From an uncultured Mucilaginibacter sp. (GTDB taxonomy: Bacteria > Bacteroidota > Bacteroidia > Sphingobacteriales > Sphingobacteriaceae), in the NCBI RefSeq assembly GCF_913773635.1, contig NZ_CAJYGQ010000006.1:62001-126000 (forward strand): DNA of 64,000 nt. Reading direction: 5' to 3'. Below the pieces are notes generated by a model, which saw nothing but the letters and a program-made list of their open reading frames with translations, ran no database searches and was not told the origin of the DNA. Every line of letters starts with the position of its first letter. The first letter of the stretch is position 1. The position numbers were made by a program, and so were the translations under genes. Positions 19,325 to 29,471 of the stretch are shown one piece after another.

Positions 19325-21496
19325 TTATTTTATGAATAGTAATTCTCTGAATTTTGGTAATGGCCAAAGCTGGTCGTCAACCAGTTGCTCAAGCTTATCA
19401 ACATGATAGCGAATAGGCTCAAAAAATGCCTTAACCTTTTCGTCGTATGAAACAGCTCTTTCGCGGGCATCATCAATTGCGTTAGCTTTTTTACGTTGCT
19501 CTACCATCTGCTCAACATTGCTTTTAATAAAGTTAATGTGTTCTGATAACTTTTTTATGATGTCAATTTGTGCACTGTAGGTAGCTTCGTCCAGGCCAAT
19601 TTCTTTTAAACCGCGCACGTTTTCAACCAACTTGCTTTGGTAGCTGATGGCAGCCGGAAGAATGGTGGTGTTCACCAAATCACCAATTACACGGGCTTCA
19701 ATCTGAAGTTTCTTATAAAAATCTTCAAGTAGTATTTCATGACGGGCATGAGCCTCGCGGCGGGTAAATACACCTGTGTTTTCAAATATGTATTCCGCTT
19801 TTTCAGTAACAAGTGCATCAAGCGCCTTAGGGGTTGTTTTAATGTTGGCCAGGCCGCGTTTCTCGGCTTCAAGTTCCCACTCATCGCTGTAACCGTTACC
19901 CTCAAAACGAATTGACTTGGTTTCCTTAATGTACTTCTTAATTACAGTAAGGAGAGCCACATCTTTCTTTTCGCCTTTCTTCAAAATCTTATCTACGTCA
20001 GTCTTGAATTTCTTAAGCTGATCGGCCACAATAAGATTTAAGATAGTCATCGGATTGGCTGAGTTTGCCGATGAACCTACCGCACGCAATTCAAACTTAT
20101 TGCCGGTGAAGGCAAAAGGCGAAGTGCGGTTACGGTCGGTATTGTCTTGCAAAATTTGTGGAATTTTTGGAATGCCTTGCCAAAGCAACGCATCTTCCTT
20201 AGCTTTTTTGCTGATGCGTGATGTTTCAATTTCATCTAACACCTCACTCAACTGGCTTCCAAGGAAAATAGAGATAATAGCGGGTGGAGCTTCATTAGCG
20301 CCAAGGCGATGATCATTGTTAACCGATGCAATTGAAGCGCGAAGCATATCGGCATGATCATAAACAGCTTTGATGGTGTTTACAAAAAACGTTAAGAACA
20401 TCAAATTGCTCTTGGGCGTTTTGCCCGGCGATAACAGGTTTTTACCGGTATTGGTAATCATCGACCAGTTATTGTGCTTACCCGAACCATTCATGCCGGC
20501 AAAAGGCTTTTCATGCAATAATACTTTCAGATTATGACGTTTGCCCACCCTGTCCATGATATCCATAAGCAACTGGTTATGATCAATTGCCAGATTTATC
20601 TCTTCATATATAGGGGCGCATTCAAATTGTGACGGCGCAACCTCGTTATGACGGGTTTTTAAAGGTATACCTAATAGTAAAGCTTCGGCTTCAAAATCCT
20701 GCATAAAGGCATAAACACGCGATGGGATAGAGCCGAAGTAATGATCTTCAAGCTGCTGGTTTTTTGCAGATTCATGCCCGAATAAGGTGCGGCCTGTCAA
20801 ATACAAATCAGGGCGTGCATTATATAAGGCCAAATCAACTAAAAAGTATTCCTGCTCAATTCCTAATGATGCGTTTACTTTTTCTACGCTTTTATCAAAA
20901 TACTGGCAAACATCAACAGCGGCTTTATCAAGCGCATGTAATGCCTTTAGTAAAGGCACCTTATAATCTAAAGCTTCGCCTGTGTATGAAACAAACACGG
21001 TAGGTATACAAAGAGTACGGCCCATAATAAATGCAGGCGATGACGGATCCCAGGCGGTATAGCCACGCGCTTCAAAAGTGTTACGAATACCGCCGTTGGG
21101 AAAGCTTGAGGCATCAGGCTCTTGCTGAGATAAGGCATCACCGCTGAATTTTTCCATGGCGCCATCAGCAGTTGGTTCAAAAAAAGCGTCATGCTTTTCG
21201 GCAGTGGTGCCGGTTAAAGGTTGAAACCAGTGGGTGTAATGTGTTGCGTCTTTGCCAATAGCCCAGGCCTTCATTGCCGAAGCCACTTGGTCGGCCATAT
21301 CGCGTTCTACCGGTTCGCCTTTGTCAATTGAATTTATAATGCTTTGATAAGCTTCTTTTGAAAGGTACTCTCTCATTTTCTTTTTATCGAAAACATTGGT
21401 ACCATAATAATCAGAAATTTTATTTGCGGGGGCTTTTATCTCCGGAATTGTGCGTGTTAGTACAGTTTGGAGAGCCTGAAAACGAATATTTGACAT
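19325..21496 (-). CDS. glnN: Type III glutamine synthetase
   Basis: 723 aa; GSIII features such as HEKPFAGMNGSGKHNNWS, EQEYFLVD, RTSPFAFTGNKFELRAVGSSAN. Confidence 0.95.
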   Translation of the reverse strand: MSNIRFQALQTVLTRTIPEIKAPANKISDYYGTNVFDKKKMREYLSKEAYQSIINSIDKGEPVERDMADQVASAMKAWAIGKDATHYTHWFQPLTGTTAEKHDAFFEPTADGAMEKFSGDALSQQEPDASSFPNGGIRNTFEARGYTAWDPSSPAFIMGRTLCIPTVFVSYTGEALDYKVPLLKALHALDKAAVDVCQYFDKSVEKVNASLGIEQEYFLVDLALYNARPDLYLTGRTLFGHESAKNQQLEDHYFGSIPSRVYAFMQDFEAEALLLGIPLKTRHNEVAPSQFECAPIYEEINLAIDHNQLLMDIMDRVGKRHNLKVLLHEKPFAGMNGSGKHNNWSMITNTGKNLLSPGKTPKSNLMFLTFFVNTIKAVYDHADMLRASIASVNNDHRLGANEAPPAIISIFLGSQLSEVLDEIETSRISKKAKEDALLWQGIPKIPQILQDNTDRNRTSPFAFTGNKFELRAVGSSANSANPMTILNLIVADQLKKFKTDVDKILKKGEKKDVALLTVIKKYIKETKSIRFEGNGYSDEWELEAEKRGLANIKTTPKALDALVTEKAEYIFENTGVFTRREAHARHEILLEDFYKKLQIEARVIGDLVNTTILPAAISYQSKLVENVRGLKEIGLDEATYSAQIDIIKKLSEHINFIKSNVEQMVEQRKKANAIDDARERAVSYDEKVKAFFEPIRYHVDKLEQLVDDQLWPLPKFRELLFIK

Positions 21497-21865
21497 TATT
21501 TTTTGGGTGTTTTAAGCTTTTCGGTTCAAATATAGAGGTATGCGTTATATATATAATGGCATTTAATGTAAAAAAGTATTAAAAAATTCAAAAACACCTT
21601 TATTTATTACATAGAGCATGTTTGCGCAAATATTTTGTTTGAGAAAAAATATAACTTATTGTAAATTAACAATATATGGATTTTACAGCTTTAAGAATAT
21701 TATTACACCGGCGTTAAAAACAAAATATAAAATTGTGTAAAACGCATGTTTTGCAAAATTTTATTAAAAAATGTTTATGATTATGTGATATTTATTGATA
21801 ATTTTAGAAAAACTTAATTAAATATTCACTTAATGATCAAAATCTAACCCAAAAAGTAAAAAAGC

Positions 21866-23209
21866 ATGGAAAATTCATTCAAAAGGTATCTGCCTTTCAT
21901 TGTTTTGTTAGTAATTGCGGTATTTTCAATATTTATTCCCGCTGTTCCCGACTTTGCTGATACATCTAAGTACAATTCTGCTGATATTGCATGGGTACTT
22001 GTGTCTGCAGCACTTGTATTTTTAATGACTCCAGGTTTAGCCTTCTTTTACGGAGGCATGGTAACCCGTAAAAACGTTTTATCAACCATGATTAAAAGCG
22101 TTGTTGCCGCCGGTGTTGTAACAGTATTATGGATTGTTGTAGGTTTCAGTCTTTGCTTTGGAGATGACATCGGTGGGTTCATCGGTAGCCCGTCAACTTA
22201 TCTTTTCTTTAAGGGTGTAAACTCGGGTGCTCCATGGGCAGCCGCTCCAACAATCCCTAAATCATTATTTGCGGTATTTCAGCTTATGTTTGCCATCATT
22301 ACTCCAGGTTTGGTTGTAGGTGCAATTGCCGAGCGTATCCGTTTTACATCGTACATATTATTTACCTGCCTTTTCAGCTTGCTGGTATATGCGCCACTTG
22401 CTCACTGGAGCTGGCACCCTGAAGGTTTTCTTGCTAAATTAGGTGTATGGGATTTTGCCGGTGGTACAGTTGTGCACATCTCTGCAGGTTGTGCTGCACT
22501 TGCTGGTGCTATTGTGTTAAAACGTCGTAAAGCACATATTGAAGGTTTGGCAATTCCTCCTGCTAATATTCCTTATGTATTAATAGGAACCGGTTTACTG
22601 TGGTTCGGTTGGTTTGGTTTCAACGCCGGTTCGGCAGTTGGTGCAAGCTCAGTTGCGGTATCTGCATTTTTAACAACTAACACTGCTGCCGGAGCTGCAG
22701 GGTTATCATGGATGTTCTTTGACGTAATCCGCGGAAAAAAACCTTCAGTTTTAGGTTTTTGTATAGGTGCCGTAGTTGGTTTAGTAGCTATAACCCCTGG
22801 TGCCGGTTACGTTGCTATACCACAAAGTATATTTATTGGCTTTATTGCTGCTATCATATCTAACCTTGTTGCACACTGGAAAACAAAAACCAGCCTTGAT
22901 GATATGCTTGACGTATTTCCTTGCCATGGTGTTGGTGGTATAGTTGGTATGATTTTAACCGGTATTTTTGCTACCGATACTGTATATGCAAACGGCCCGG
23001 TTGGTTTACTATATGGCAAAACCGAATTTTTCTTTGCTCAGTTAAAAGGTTTAGCTATAGTGATTCCATTTAGCTTTATCGTATCATTCCTTATTTTCAA
23101 ACTGGTTAACCTTATTGAACCACTTCGCGTAACTTCAGAAGAAGAAGAAGTTGGTTTGGATTACAGCCAGCATGATGAGCGCTACACATCGCAGCGTTTA
23201 ACTGTATAA
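21866..23209 (+). CDS. amtB: Ammonium transporter
   Basis: DIAWVLVSAALVFLMTPGLAFFYGGMV, FAGGTVVHISAG, DVFPCHGVGGIVGMILTGIFA. Confidence 0.96.
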   Translation: MENSFKRYLPFIVLLVIAVFSIFIPAVPDFADTSKYNSADIAWVLVSAALVFLMTPGLAFFYGGMVTRKNVLSTMIKSVVAAGVVTVLWIVVGFSLCFGDDIGGFIGSPSTYLFFKGVNSGAPWAAAPTIPKSLFAVFQLMFAIITPGLVVGAIAERIRFTSYILFTCLFSLLVYAPLAHWSWHPEGFLAKLGVWDFAGGTVVHISAGCAALAGAIVLKRRKAHIEGLAIPPANIPYVLIGTGLLWFGWFGFNAGSAVGASSVAVSAFLTTNTAAGAAGLSWMFFDVIRGKKPSVLGFCIGAVVGLVAITPGAGYVAIPQSIFIGFIAAIISNLVAHWKTKTSLDDMLDVFPCHGVGGIVGMILTGIFATDTVYANGPVGLLYGKTEFFFAQLKGLAIVIPFSFIVSFLIFKLVNLIEPLRVTSEEEEVGLDYSQHDERYTSQRLTV

Positions 23210-23217
23210 TTTAGTAA

Positions 23218-23248
23218 AGCGCTGCGGCCGGTTCTGTTCCGCAGCGCT
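23218..23248. terminator. Hairpin terminator after amtB
   Basis: agcgctgcggccggttctgttccgcagcgct. Confidence 0.65.
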
Positions 23249-23393
23249 TATACTACTGCTCTTTTATTTCACATCACCTTTAATGACATTTTAAGCTGCC
23301 GCCGCATCAATATGCTACGGACGGCCATACTTATGTCCCTACATTAACTATTTGAATCAAAAATAACTTACTCAACATCAAACTAAATCACTC

Positions 23394-24506
23394 ATGACTA
23401 AGAAATTTTTACTTGCCGGTGCATTGTTTGCAGCCGCCACAACATTTGTAAAGGCGCAAGACACATCAAAAGTAACACCGGTTCCTGCCGATCCGGGACT
23501 GACTATTTTTGGTTCGGTAGACACCTATTATAAGATGGATTTTGCCGGAAAGAAAAACTCGCGCATTGCTACCAGTTTTGCCAACGAAGCTAACTCAGTT
23601 TCAATTGGTATGATTGATTTGGGCGTAAAGAAAAAATATAACAAAGCACTTTTTGTAGGTGAGTTGTCTTTTGGTCCGCGTGGTCAGGGTCAGTCAATTC
23701 CTAACGCTGATTTTACAGGAGGCGTAGTGCTGGATGATAATGGAAACGAAATTGCGCCAGTAGTAGGTACACAAAGCTTCCACATACAAAACCTTTATGT
23801 TGGTTACGATCTTACCGACAAATTGAATGTAACGGCTGGTTATATGAGTACTTTTGTTGGTTACGAGGTAATTTCTCCTGTAGGTAACTTCAATTATTCA
23901 ACTTCATATTTATTTACCAACGGTCCGTTCCAAAACGCCGGCTTAAAATTCACTTACGCTTTTACTGATAAGGTTAGCTTAATGGCTGGTATATTTAATG
24001 ATTCATGGAACAATTACACCTCAAGCCGTGAAGTATCAACTTTTGGTGGACAATTGATGGTGAGCCCGGTAAAAGGTTGGACTGCTTACCTGAACGTTTT
24101 AAGCGGTAAGTTTTCAGGTACTGAATTTGATTTGACTACTTCATATCAAGTTAGTGATGCTTTCAAATTGGGTTTAAACGCTGCCACATTCTCTGCTCCT
24201 AACGATGGAGGAGGCTTCTCTGGTGCTGCCCTATATCCGCAGTACGCAGTGTCAAACGCGGTAACACTTGGTTTACGTGCCGAGTATTTTAAAAACAAAG
24301 GTAAAACAGGCTTCAACTATTCAAGCATCATGCCGGGTGATGATGTAAAGGCTTTCACCCTTACCGCCAATGTTAAAGCAGGTGGTTTAACATTCATACC
24401 TGAGGTACGCCTGGACAATGGCAAAACCGGAACTTTCCAAAAACTTAACGGACAAGTAACTAAAAATGCGGGACAGTTTGTGTTAGCAGCTGTATATGCA
24501 TTTTAA
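23394..24506 (+). CDS. Outer-membrane beta-barrel porin-like protein
   Basis: Signal peptide; GLTIFGSVDTYYKMDF, LYVGYDLTDKLNVTAGYM; ends in VLAAVYAF with a C-terminal aromatic. Confidence 0.8.
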   Translation: MTKKFLLAGALFAAATTFVKAQDTSKVTPVPADPGLTIFGSVDTYYKMDFAGKKNSRIATSFANEANSVSIGMIDLGVKKKYNKALFVGELSFGPRGQGQSIPNADFTGGVVLDDNGNEIAPVVGTQSFHIQNLYVGYDLTDKLNVTAGYMSTFVGYEVISPVGNFNYSTSYLFTNGPFQNAGLKFTYAFTDKVSLMAGIFNDSWNNYTSSREVSTFGGQLMVSPVKGWTAYLNVLSGKFSGTEFDLTTSYQVSDAFKLGLNAATFSAPNDGGGFSGAALYPQYAVSNAVTLGLRAEYFKNKGKTGFNYSSIMPGDDVKAFTLTANVKAGGLTFIPEVRLDNGKTGTFQKLNGQVTKNAGQFVLAAVYAF

Positions 24507-24525
24507 TTAAAGTAACTTAAATTTG

Positions 24526-24557
24526 AAGGCCGTCGAATTAAAGCGACGGCCTTTTTT
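24526..24557 (+). terminator. Intrinsic terminator after the porin gene
   Basis: aaggccgtcgaattaaagcgacggccttttttg. Confidence 0.8.
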
Positions 24558-24562
24558 GTAAG

Positions 24563-25144
24563 ATGAAAAATTTACTCCTTATATACTTCGTGTTGTGTAT
24601 GCCTGTTGCTGCCTGTTATGCACAAAAAGACTCTATAGTTTTAAATGAAAACAATAAGTATACTTATTTTAAGGTAGGCAGTTCTTTGCCTGGCATAAAT
24701 TTATCTGCCCTTGCCGCCTACTTAAAAAAGAACTTAACAGGGCTACAGGAAATTAAAGCTGCAACACAGGAAACTGAGGTGAGCGGCCGCGGTGGCATTT
24801 TAGTATTTAAGAAGGGTTTGTTAACAGGGCAAGAAGAAGGCCGTTTAGATTATACTGTTAAAATAGATTTTAAAGAAAGTAAATATCGCTTAATTGTAAC
24901 AAATTTTGAATTTATCCCTTACCAACGCAACCGCTTTGGAACGTTTACGGCGATAGATGGCGTTACAGTTCCCCTTGAAAAGAAAGACAGCCGTATTGGC
25001 GAAAAGCAACTATCTTTATATCTTGAAAGGGCTGGAAGCCTAGGTATTAAAGCTAATGAACTAGTGCAAGACTTCGTGAATAATAAGACATCTATAAAGC
25101 CGGGAAATTCGGAAATTAAAAAGGTAGATACGCAAAAGTGGTAA
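24563..25144 (+). CDS. Secreted protein of unknown function (DUF4468-like)
   Basis: Signal peptide then a GRLDYTVKIDFKESKYRLIVTNFEF segment resembling the DUF4468 domain; family call is from memory. Confidence 0.6.
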   Translation: MKNLLLIYFVLCMPVAACYAQKDSIVLNENNKYTYFKVGSSLPGINLSALAAYLKKNLTGLQEIKAATQETEVSGRGGILVFKKGLLTGQEEGRLDYTVKIDFKESKYRLIVTNFEFIPYQRNRFGTFTAIDGVTVPLEKKDSRIGEKQLSLYLERAGSLGIKANELVQDFVNNKTSIKPGNSEIKKVDTQKW

Positions 25145-25368
25145 TTTACGCCGAATTGACAGTATAAGCACTGAAAATGAGGGCTATATTGGTCGGCTGC
25201 CAACTGTTAAATAGTTGTTAAATGCTTTGTTGCTTTGCAATAAAATCAAATTAATAGTGCTTTTTATTGCATGGAGATAATGAGCGGATACGATATTAGT
25301 AATTATTCTAAATAGTGAAATTTTTGCTTGTGGTTGGTGTTATATTAGAAAATATAATTTCAAACACT

Positions 25369-26229
25369 ATGCTGAACTCAAAATTTGATTTGTACAAGAG
25401 CGAGTGGCTCGACCTTGTATTTACCGACCGTAACAAAAACTACGGTGCTTACGAATTGCGCGTAAACTACAGCGACACCATGATGAAGGCACTCGCCATT
25501 ACGGTAGTTGCCTTTGGTTTAGCCGCAACTACATTAACCATTGTGATGAAGCACAACAAGGCAAAAAATATTGAATTGCCAATGGTTGAAAAAGGGCCCA
25601 TTATTGTAGACTTAACGAAAATAAAACCACCGGTTGACAAGCCTTTGGAGCCGTTGAAAAAAGATGCCACAAAGCCGTCTGCCGTTAAGCCTGATGCTTC
25701 TCCAAAATCAAATACTAAAACCCAACGCTTTGTAGAGCCAAGGCCAACCAATGATCCTATAGAGGCGGTTGATCCAAAACCTGTTGACATAAATGTGGCT
25801 ATAGGCAGCCAGGAGATAAAAGGTAATGATAATACACCTGTTGGTAACGCATTAAAACCCGCGGGAACGGGTGGAAACGGTACATCTACAGTAGGGATAG
25901 ATGGTGGAAGTAATGAACCTGTTGGTATTGGCGGGCTTGATGTGATGCCCGAACCAATCGGTGGTGCATCGGCCTGGTCTCGTTTCCTGCAAAAAACGTT
26001 GCGTTATCCTGAGACTGAATTGCAGGGCAGGGTAGTGCTAAGCTTTGTAATAGAAAAGGATGGCAAGCTTACTGATATACAGGTTATCAAAGGCGTTTCG
26101 CCCGAATTAGACCGCGAAGCGTTGCGTGTATTAAAACTCGCACCAGCATGGAAACCCGGCCAACAAAACGGACACCCCGTAAGAGTGAAATTCACCGTGC
26201 CTATTGTATTTCAGATGTCGGAAAACTAA
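25369..26229 (+). CDS. Energy transducer TonB family protein
   Basis: DRNKNYGAYELRVNY N-terminal motif, one TM segment, Pro-rich region, C-terminal TonB domain. Likely start 25369 rather than 25315. Confidence 0.88.
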   Translation: MLNSKFDLYKSEWLDLVFTDRNKNYGAYELRVNYSDTMMKALAITVVAFGLAATTLTIVMKHNKAKNIELPMVEKGPIIVDLTKIKPPVDKPLEPLKKDATKPSAVKPDASPKSNTKTQRFVEPRPTNDPIEAVDPKPVDINVAIGSQEIKGNDNTPVGNALKPAGTGGNGTSTVGIDGGSNEPVGIGGLDVMPEPIGGASAWSRFLQKTLRYPETELQGRVVLSFVIEKDGKLTDIQVIKGVSPELDREALRVLKLAPAWKPGQQNGHPVRVKFTVPIVFQMSEN

Positions 26230-26243
26230 ATAATGCTTTAATG

Positions 26244-26276
26244 AAAAGCGCACTATCACCAGGTGCGCTTTTTTAA
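26244..26276 (+). terminator. Intrinsic terminator
   Basis: aaaagcgcactatcaccaggtgcgctttttta. Confidence 0.75.
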
Positions 26277-26382
26277 TGATTAGGCGATGGCTTTATTGTA
26301 TCAGGCTTATGTTAATGTTTGTTAAACAAACTTAGCGGTGGGCAAAATTCACGTACTTTAGCAGCATTGTTTAAGGTATAAA

Positions 26383-27144
26383 ATGAGGTTTTTATTATTT
26401 ATTTTACTTACAATTATTACTGCGTTTGCCGCTGTTGCACAACGGGTAAACGGTGTAGTAATTGACCGGCTCACCAAGCTACCTGTATATAGCGCAAAGG
26501 TAACAACACCTCATTCTGTTGCATTTACAGATGCGCAAGGCTCGTTTACTTTAAGCAAGGCCACTAATGGAGATAGCTGCATCGTTAATGCGCCCGGATA
26601 CAAATTGCATAAAGCTGTTTTGAAAGGCATTGCGACTACTGACACCTTAAAGATTTTATTAGACAAGCCATCCATCATACTGCGAGATGTAAACGTAACA
26701 GCCAGGCGCGATTTGAAAGCAGATTCTGTACGTAACAGACAATTGTTTAGTGAAGTGTATAATTATAAGCGCTCGGGTGTAAAGGAACTCATGGCTAACA
26801 AGGTTTCCCTTGTTGATAAGCCACGAAATTATATTGACAATCCGGCCAATACAACTTCAATAGGTGGTTTTAATGTGCTATCGGCTATTGGTTTGTTCAG
26901 TAAGAATAAACAGCAAACCAGCAAGCTACAAAAAACGCTGTTGGAAGATGAACAGGAAGGTTTTATTGATCGAAGCTTTACCAAACGTAAGGTAATTGCG
27001 CTTACAGCGCTCAAGGGCGATTCGTTAACCAACTTTATGATCAAGTACCGGCCTACAGCTTATCAAATTAAAACCATGACTGATTATGAACTGGCTATGT
27101 ATATTAAAGCCAGTTACAATGAGTTTAAAAAATTACTGCACTAA
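26383..27144 (+). CDS. Carboxypeptidase-like regulatory-domain (CarboxypepD_reg-like) protein
   Basis: Signal peptide; VNGVVIDRLTKLPVYSAKVTTPHSVAFTDAQGSFTL. Confidence 0.75.
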   Translation: MRFLLFILLTIITAFAAVAQRVNGVVIDRLTKLPVYSAKVTTPHSVAFTDAQGSFTLSKATNGDSCIVNAPGYKLHKAVLKGIATTDTLKILLDKPSIILRDVNVTARRDLKADSVRNRQLFSEVYNYKRSGVKELMANKVSLVDKPRNYIDNPANTTSIGGFNVLSAIGLFSKNKQQTSKLQKTLLEDEQEGFIDRSFTKRKVIALTALKGDSLTNFMIKYRPTAYQIKTMTDYELAMYIKASYNEFKKLLH

Positions 27145-27145
27145 A

Positions 27146-27180
27146 CAAAAAAAGCTCCACTGAAGGAGCTTTTTTTGTTT
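27146..27180 (+). terminator. Intrinsic terminator
   Basis: aaaaaaagctccactgaaggagctttttttg. Confidence 0.8.
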
Positions 27181-27196
27181 AAAATTATAATTCAGC

Positions 27197-28003
27197 TTAT
27201 GATGGGAATACCATTAATGGTACGTTTAAATCATGTGCTGCATTCAGCAACGGACCTTTACTGGTAAGCATGCTAAAATGATATTTATTGTAAGTCATTA
27301 CAAGCAAATCATTTTTCATTACATGAATTAGCACGTCGGCAGCCTTACGTACATTCCGTTCCTTAATTTGATTAAACGATAGGCTTATGTTATTTGGATT
27401 TGGCCCAATTGCCTTTTTATAAAGCTCCATTGCATAATTTACCTCCGGCTCCGGAATGCTTGCTACGGAAATATGAGCTATTGAAAGATTTGCATTCACC
27501 TCATGTGCAACTTCTTTCAAATAGCTGTTGATATTATTGCGGCAGTAACGCAAATCGGCCAGGTAGGCTATTTGTTTAAACAAATTTAACGGTGCTTGTT
27601 TGGGTACCAATAATAACGGACAGCAGCTTTTAGTGACAACCTTTAAAGCATGTTGCTCAATTTTGTCTTCAATACTTCTAACGCCTTTAATAACTAACTG
27701 AATGTTATTGTTACAGGCAATTTCATGCACGGTGCGGTTGATGGTATCTTTATCATCCAAAACATTTATTAGTGGATGATCGGCCAAATTGTTTAAGGCC
27801 TCCTGTTCGGTGGGTCTAACAACTTGCTGTTGTCCATTCTTCAACACGTAAACCAATTCTCTTTTAACAGCAGTTTTTGTAGCCTGATGACTTACATTCC
27901 AAACAAGAACACGCGCTTTGAGTGCCGTTGCCAGCATAGTGGCGTAGCTTATAGCGTGTTCAGCTTCGGGTGTAAAATCATTAAGCAATAAGATGTTTTT
28001 CAT
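27197..28003 (-). CDS. Universal stress protein family (two Usp-like halves)
   Basis: MKNILLLNDFTPEAEHAISYATMLA at the start; CCPLLLVP and PLMVFP at the ends of two tandem halves. Confidence 0.8.
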   Translation of the reverse strand: MKNILLLNDFTPEAEHAISYATMLATALKARVLVWNVSHQATKTAVKRELVYVLKNGQQQVVRPTEQEALNNLADHPLINVLDDKDTINRTVHEIACNNNIQLVIKGVRSIEDKIEQHALKVVTKSCCPLLLVPKQAPLNLFKQIAYLADLRYCRNNINSYLKEVAHEVNANLSIAHISVASIPEPEVNYAMELYKKAIGPNPNNISLSFNQIKERNVRKAADVLIHVMKNDLLVMTYNKYHFSMLTSKGPLLNAAHDLNVPLMVFPS

Positions 28004-28461
28004 ACGGCCAGGATTTATTCTATACAGTTTTTATATGCGAAATAGCGTCAGGAAATAATGATGTTGCAGTAACAGAAATTACATCAAGAGCATCTGATTG
28101 TATTGATAACATTAAGTATGCTGCAATAGTTTTACTTAGTGTAATAAAAAATTAAATAAATTGTGTGCGGCATATTTACATATTAGGAACTAATTAAAAT
28201 TCACCTACACGTCTTTAGTGCGCCGCTAACCTATAAATGAAACGTCATTTTTTATAAAACAGCTATAATATACCAAGCATCTACTCAATAAGTGCGTCTA
28301 TATGGAAAACAACGTATCTTTGAGAATTATTGATAATTTCTTATTAGTTAATAGTGTTTCACTGTAAAGTTGAGGCTTAGTGTAATTAATACGCTATTAA
28401 TTGTAAATTACGGAAATTCTAAGTTTTATATTTTGTTGGTTGATAATTACCTTGCAAGACT

Positions 28462-29379
28462 ATGTTTTTAGAAGTTGCTGATCCAACAATTGCTAAAACC
28501 CGAATTGCACCGACACCTAGCGGGTATTTGCACCTCGGTAATGCATTGTCTTTTGTACTTACGGCAACTTTGGCTAAACAGAGTGGCGCCGGTATTTTGC
28601 TGCGTATTGATGACATGGATAAGGAGCGTGTGCGTGACGAATATATTCAGGACGTGTTTGATACACTCGATTTTTTAGAAATAGCTTACACAGAAGGTCC
28701 GCTAAATTTGCACGATTTTAAAAGCAACTGGTCGCAGCAACAACGAATGTATTTATACAACGATGCGTTAAAACAGTTGGAGGAGGAGGGTAATGTATTT
28801 GCTTGTACATGTTCGAGGTTGCAACTGCAAAATTATCAAACATATCCGGGTACGTGTGAACCACTTAACGCTTCTTTAAGTTCACTCAATGCTGCGTGGA
28901 GACTTAAAACTGAAAACAGCGAACCGGTATTGATGCTAACTTGGCCAAGCGGCAAGGTTGTTTGTTACCTGCCACCTGAAATGCAAAGCTTTGTTGTACG
29001 TAAGAAAGATGAAAGACCATCATATCAGTTGAGCAGTTTATGCGATGATATTCATTTTGGCGTTGACCTGATTGTACGCGGTCAGGATTTATTCGCATCT
29101 ACGGTTGCGCAGCAATACCTTGCTCAACAATTAGGCTATAGTTTATTTAAAGAAAGTGTTTTTTACCACCATCCGCTTATCAACGAGGCCAACGGAAACA
29201 AGCTGTCAAAGTCAGCAGGAGCGACGTCTGTTAAGTACTTACGAGAAAACGGCTACAAAAAAAATGACGTATTGAATCAAATGGGTGAATACCTTAAACT
29301 AAATGGCAATTATAGTTCATGGCAACAACTGGGTGAAAGCTGGCTGGCAAATCTTAAAGATAAAAAAGACAATGCTTAG
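28462..29379 (+). CDS. Glutamyl-tRNA synthetase-like protein (GluQ-RS type)
   Basis: RIAPTPSGYLHLGNALSF, LLRIDDMDKER, CTCSRLQ...C zinc-site-like motif, NKLSKSAG KMSKS-like motif; lacks the anticodon-binding domain. Confidence 0.85.
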   Translation: MFLEVADPTIAKTRIAPTPSGYLHLGNALSFVLTATLAKQSGAGILLRIDDMDKERVRDEYIQDVFDTLDFLEIAYTEGPLNLHDFKSNWSQQQRMYLYNDALKQLEEEGNVFACTCSRLQLQNYQTYPGTCEPLNASLSSLNAAWRLKTENSEPVLMLTWPSGKVVCYLPPEMQSFVVRKKDERPSYQLSSLCDDIHFGVDLIVRGQDLFASTVAQQYLAQQLGYSLFKESVFYHHPLINEANGNKLSKSAGATSVKYLRENGYKKNDVLNQMGEYLKLNGNYSSWQQLGESWLANLKDKKDNA

Positions 29380-29412
29380 AGTTTAGCACTCACAATGTAA
29401 AGTACTTAACGC

Positions 29413-29442
29413 AAAAAGGCCGGCATTACGCCGGCCTTTTTA
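29413..29442. terminator. Bidirectional terminator
   Basis: aaaaaggccggcattacgccggcctttttat between convergent genes. Confidence 0.8.
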
Positions 29443-29471
29443 TATTTCATTTACACTTAGCTACCTCAATT

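Noticed and set aside
24563-25144. Possible link of this protein to the upstream nitrogen/porin cluster
   Set aside because: A strong terminator at 24526..24557 separates it from the porin gene.
29413-29442. Strong inverted repeats at many gene ends
   Set aside because: These are ordinary GC stem/U-tract terminators, not repeats of interest.
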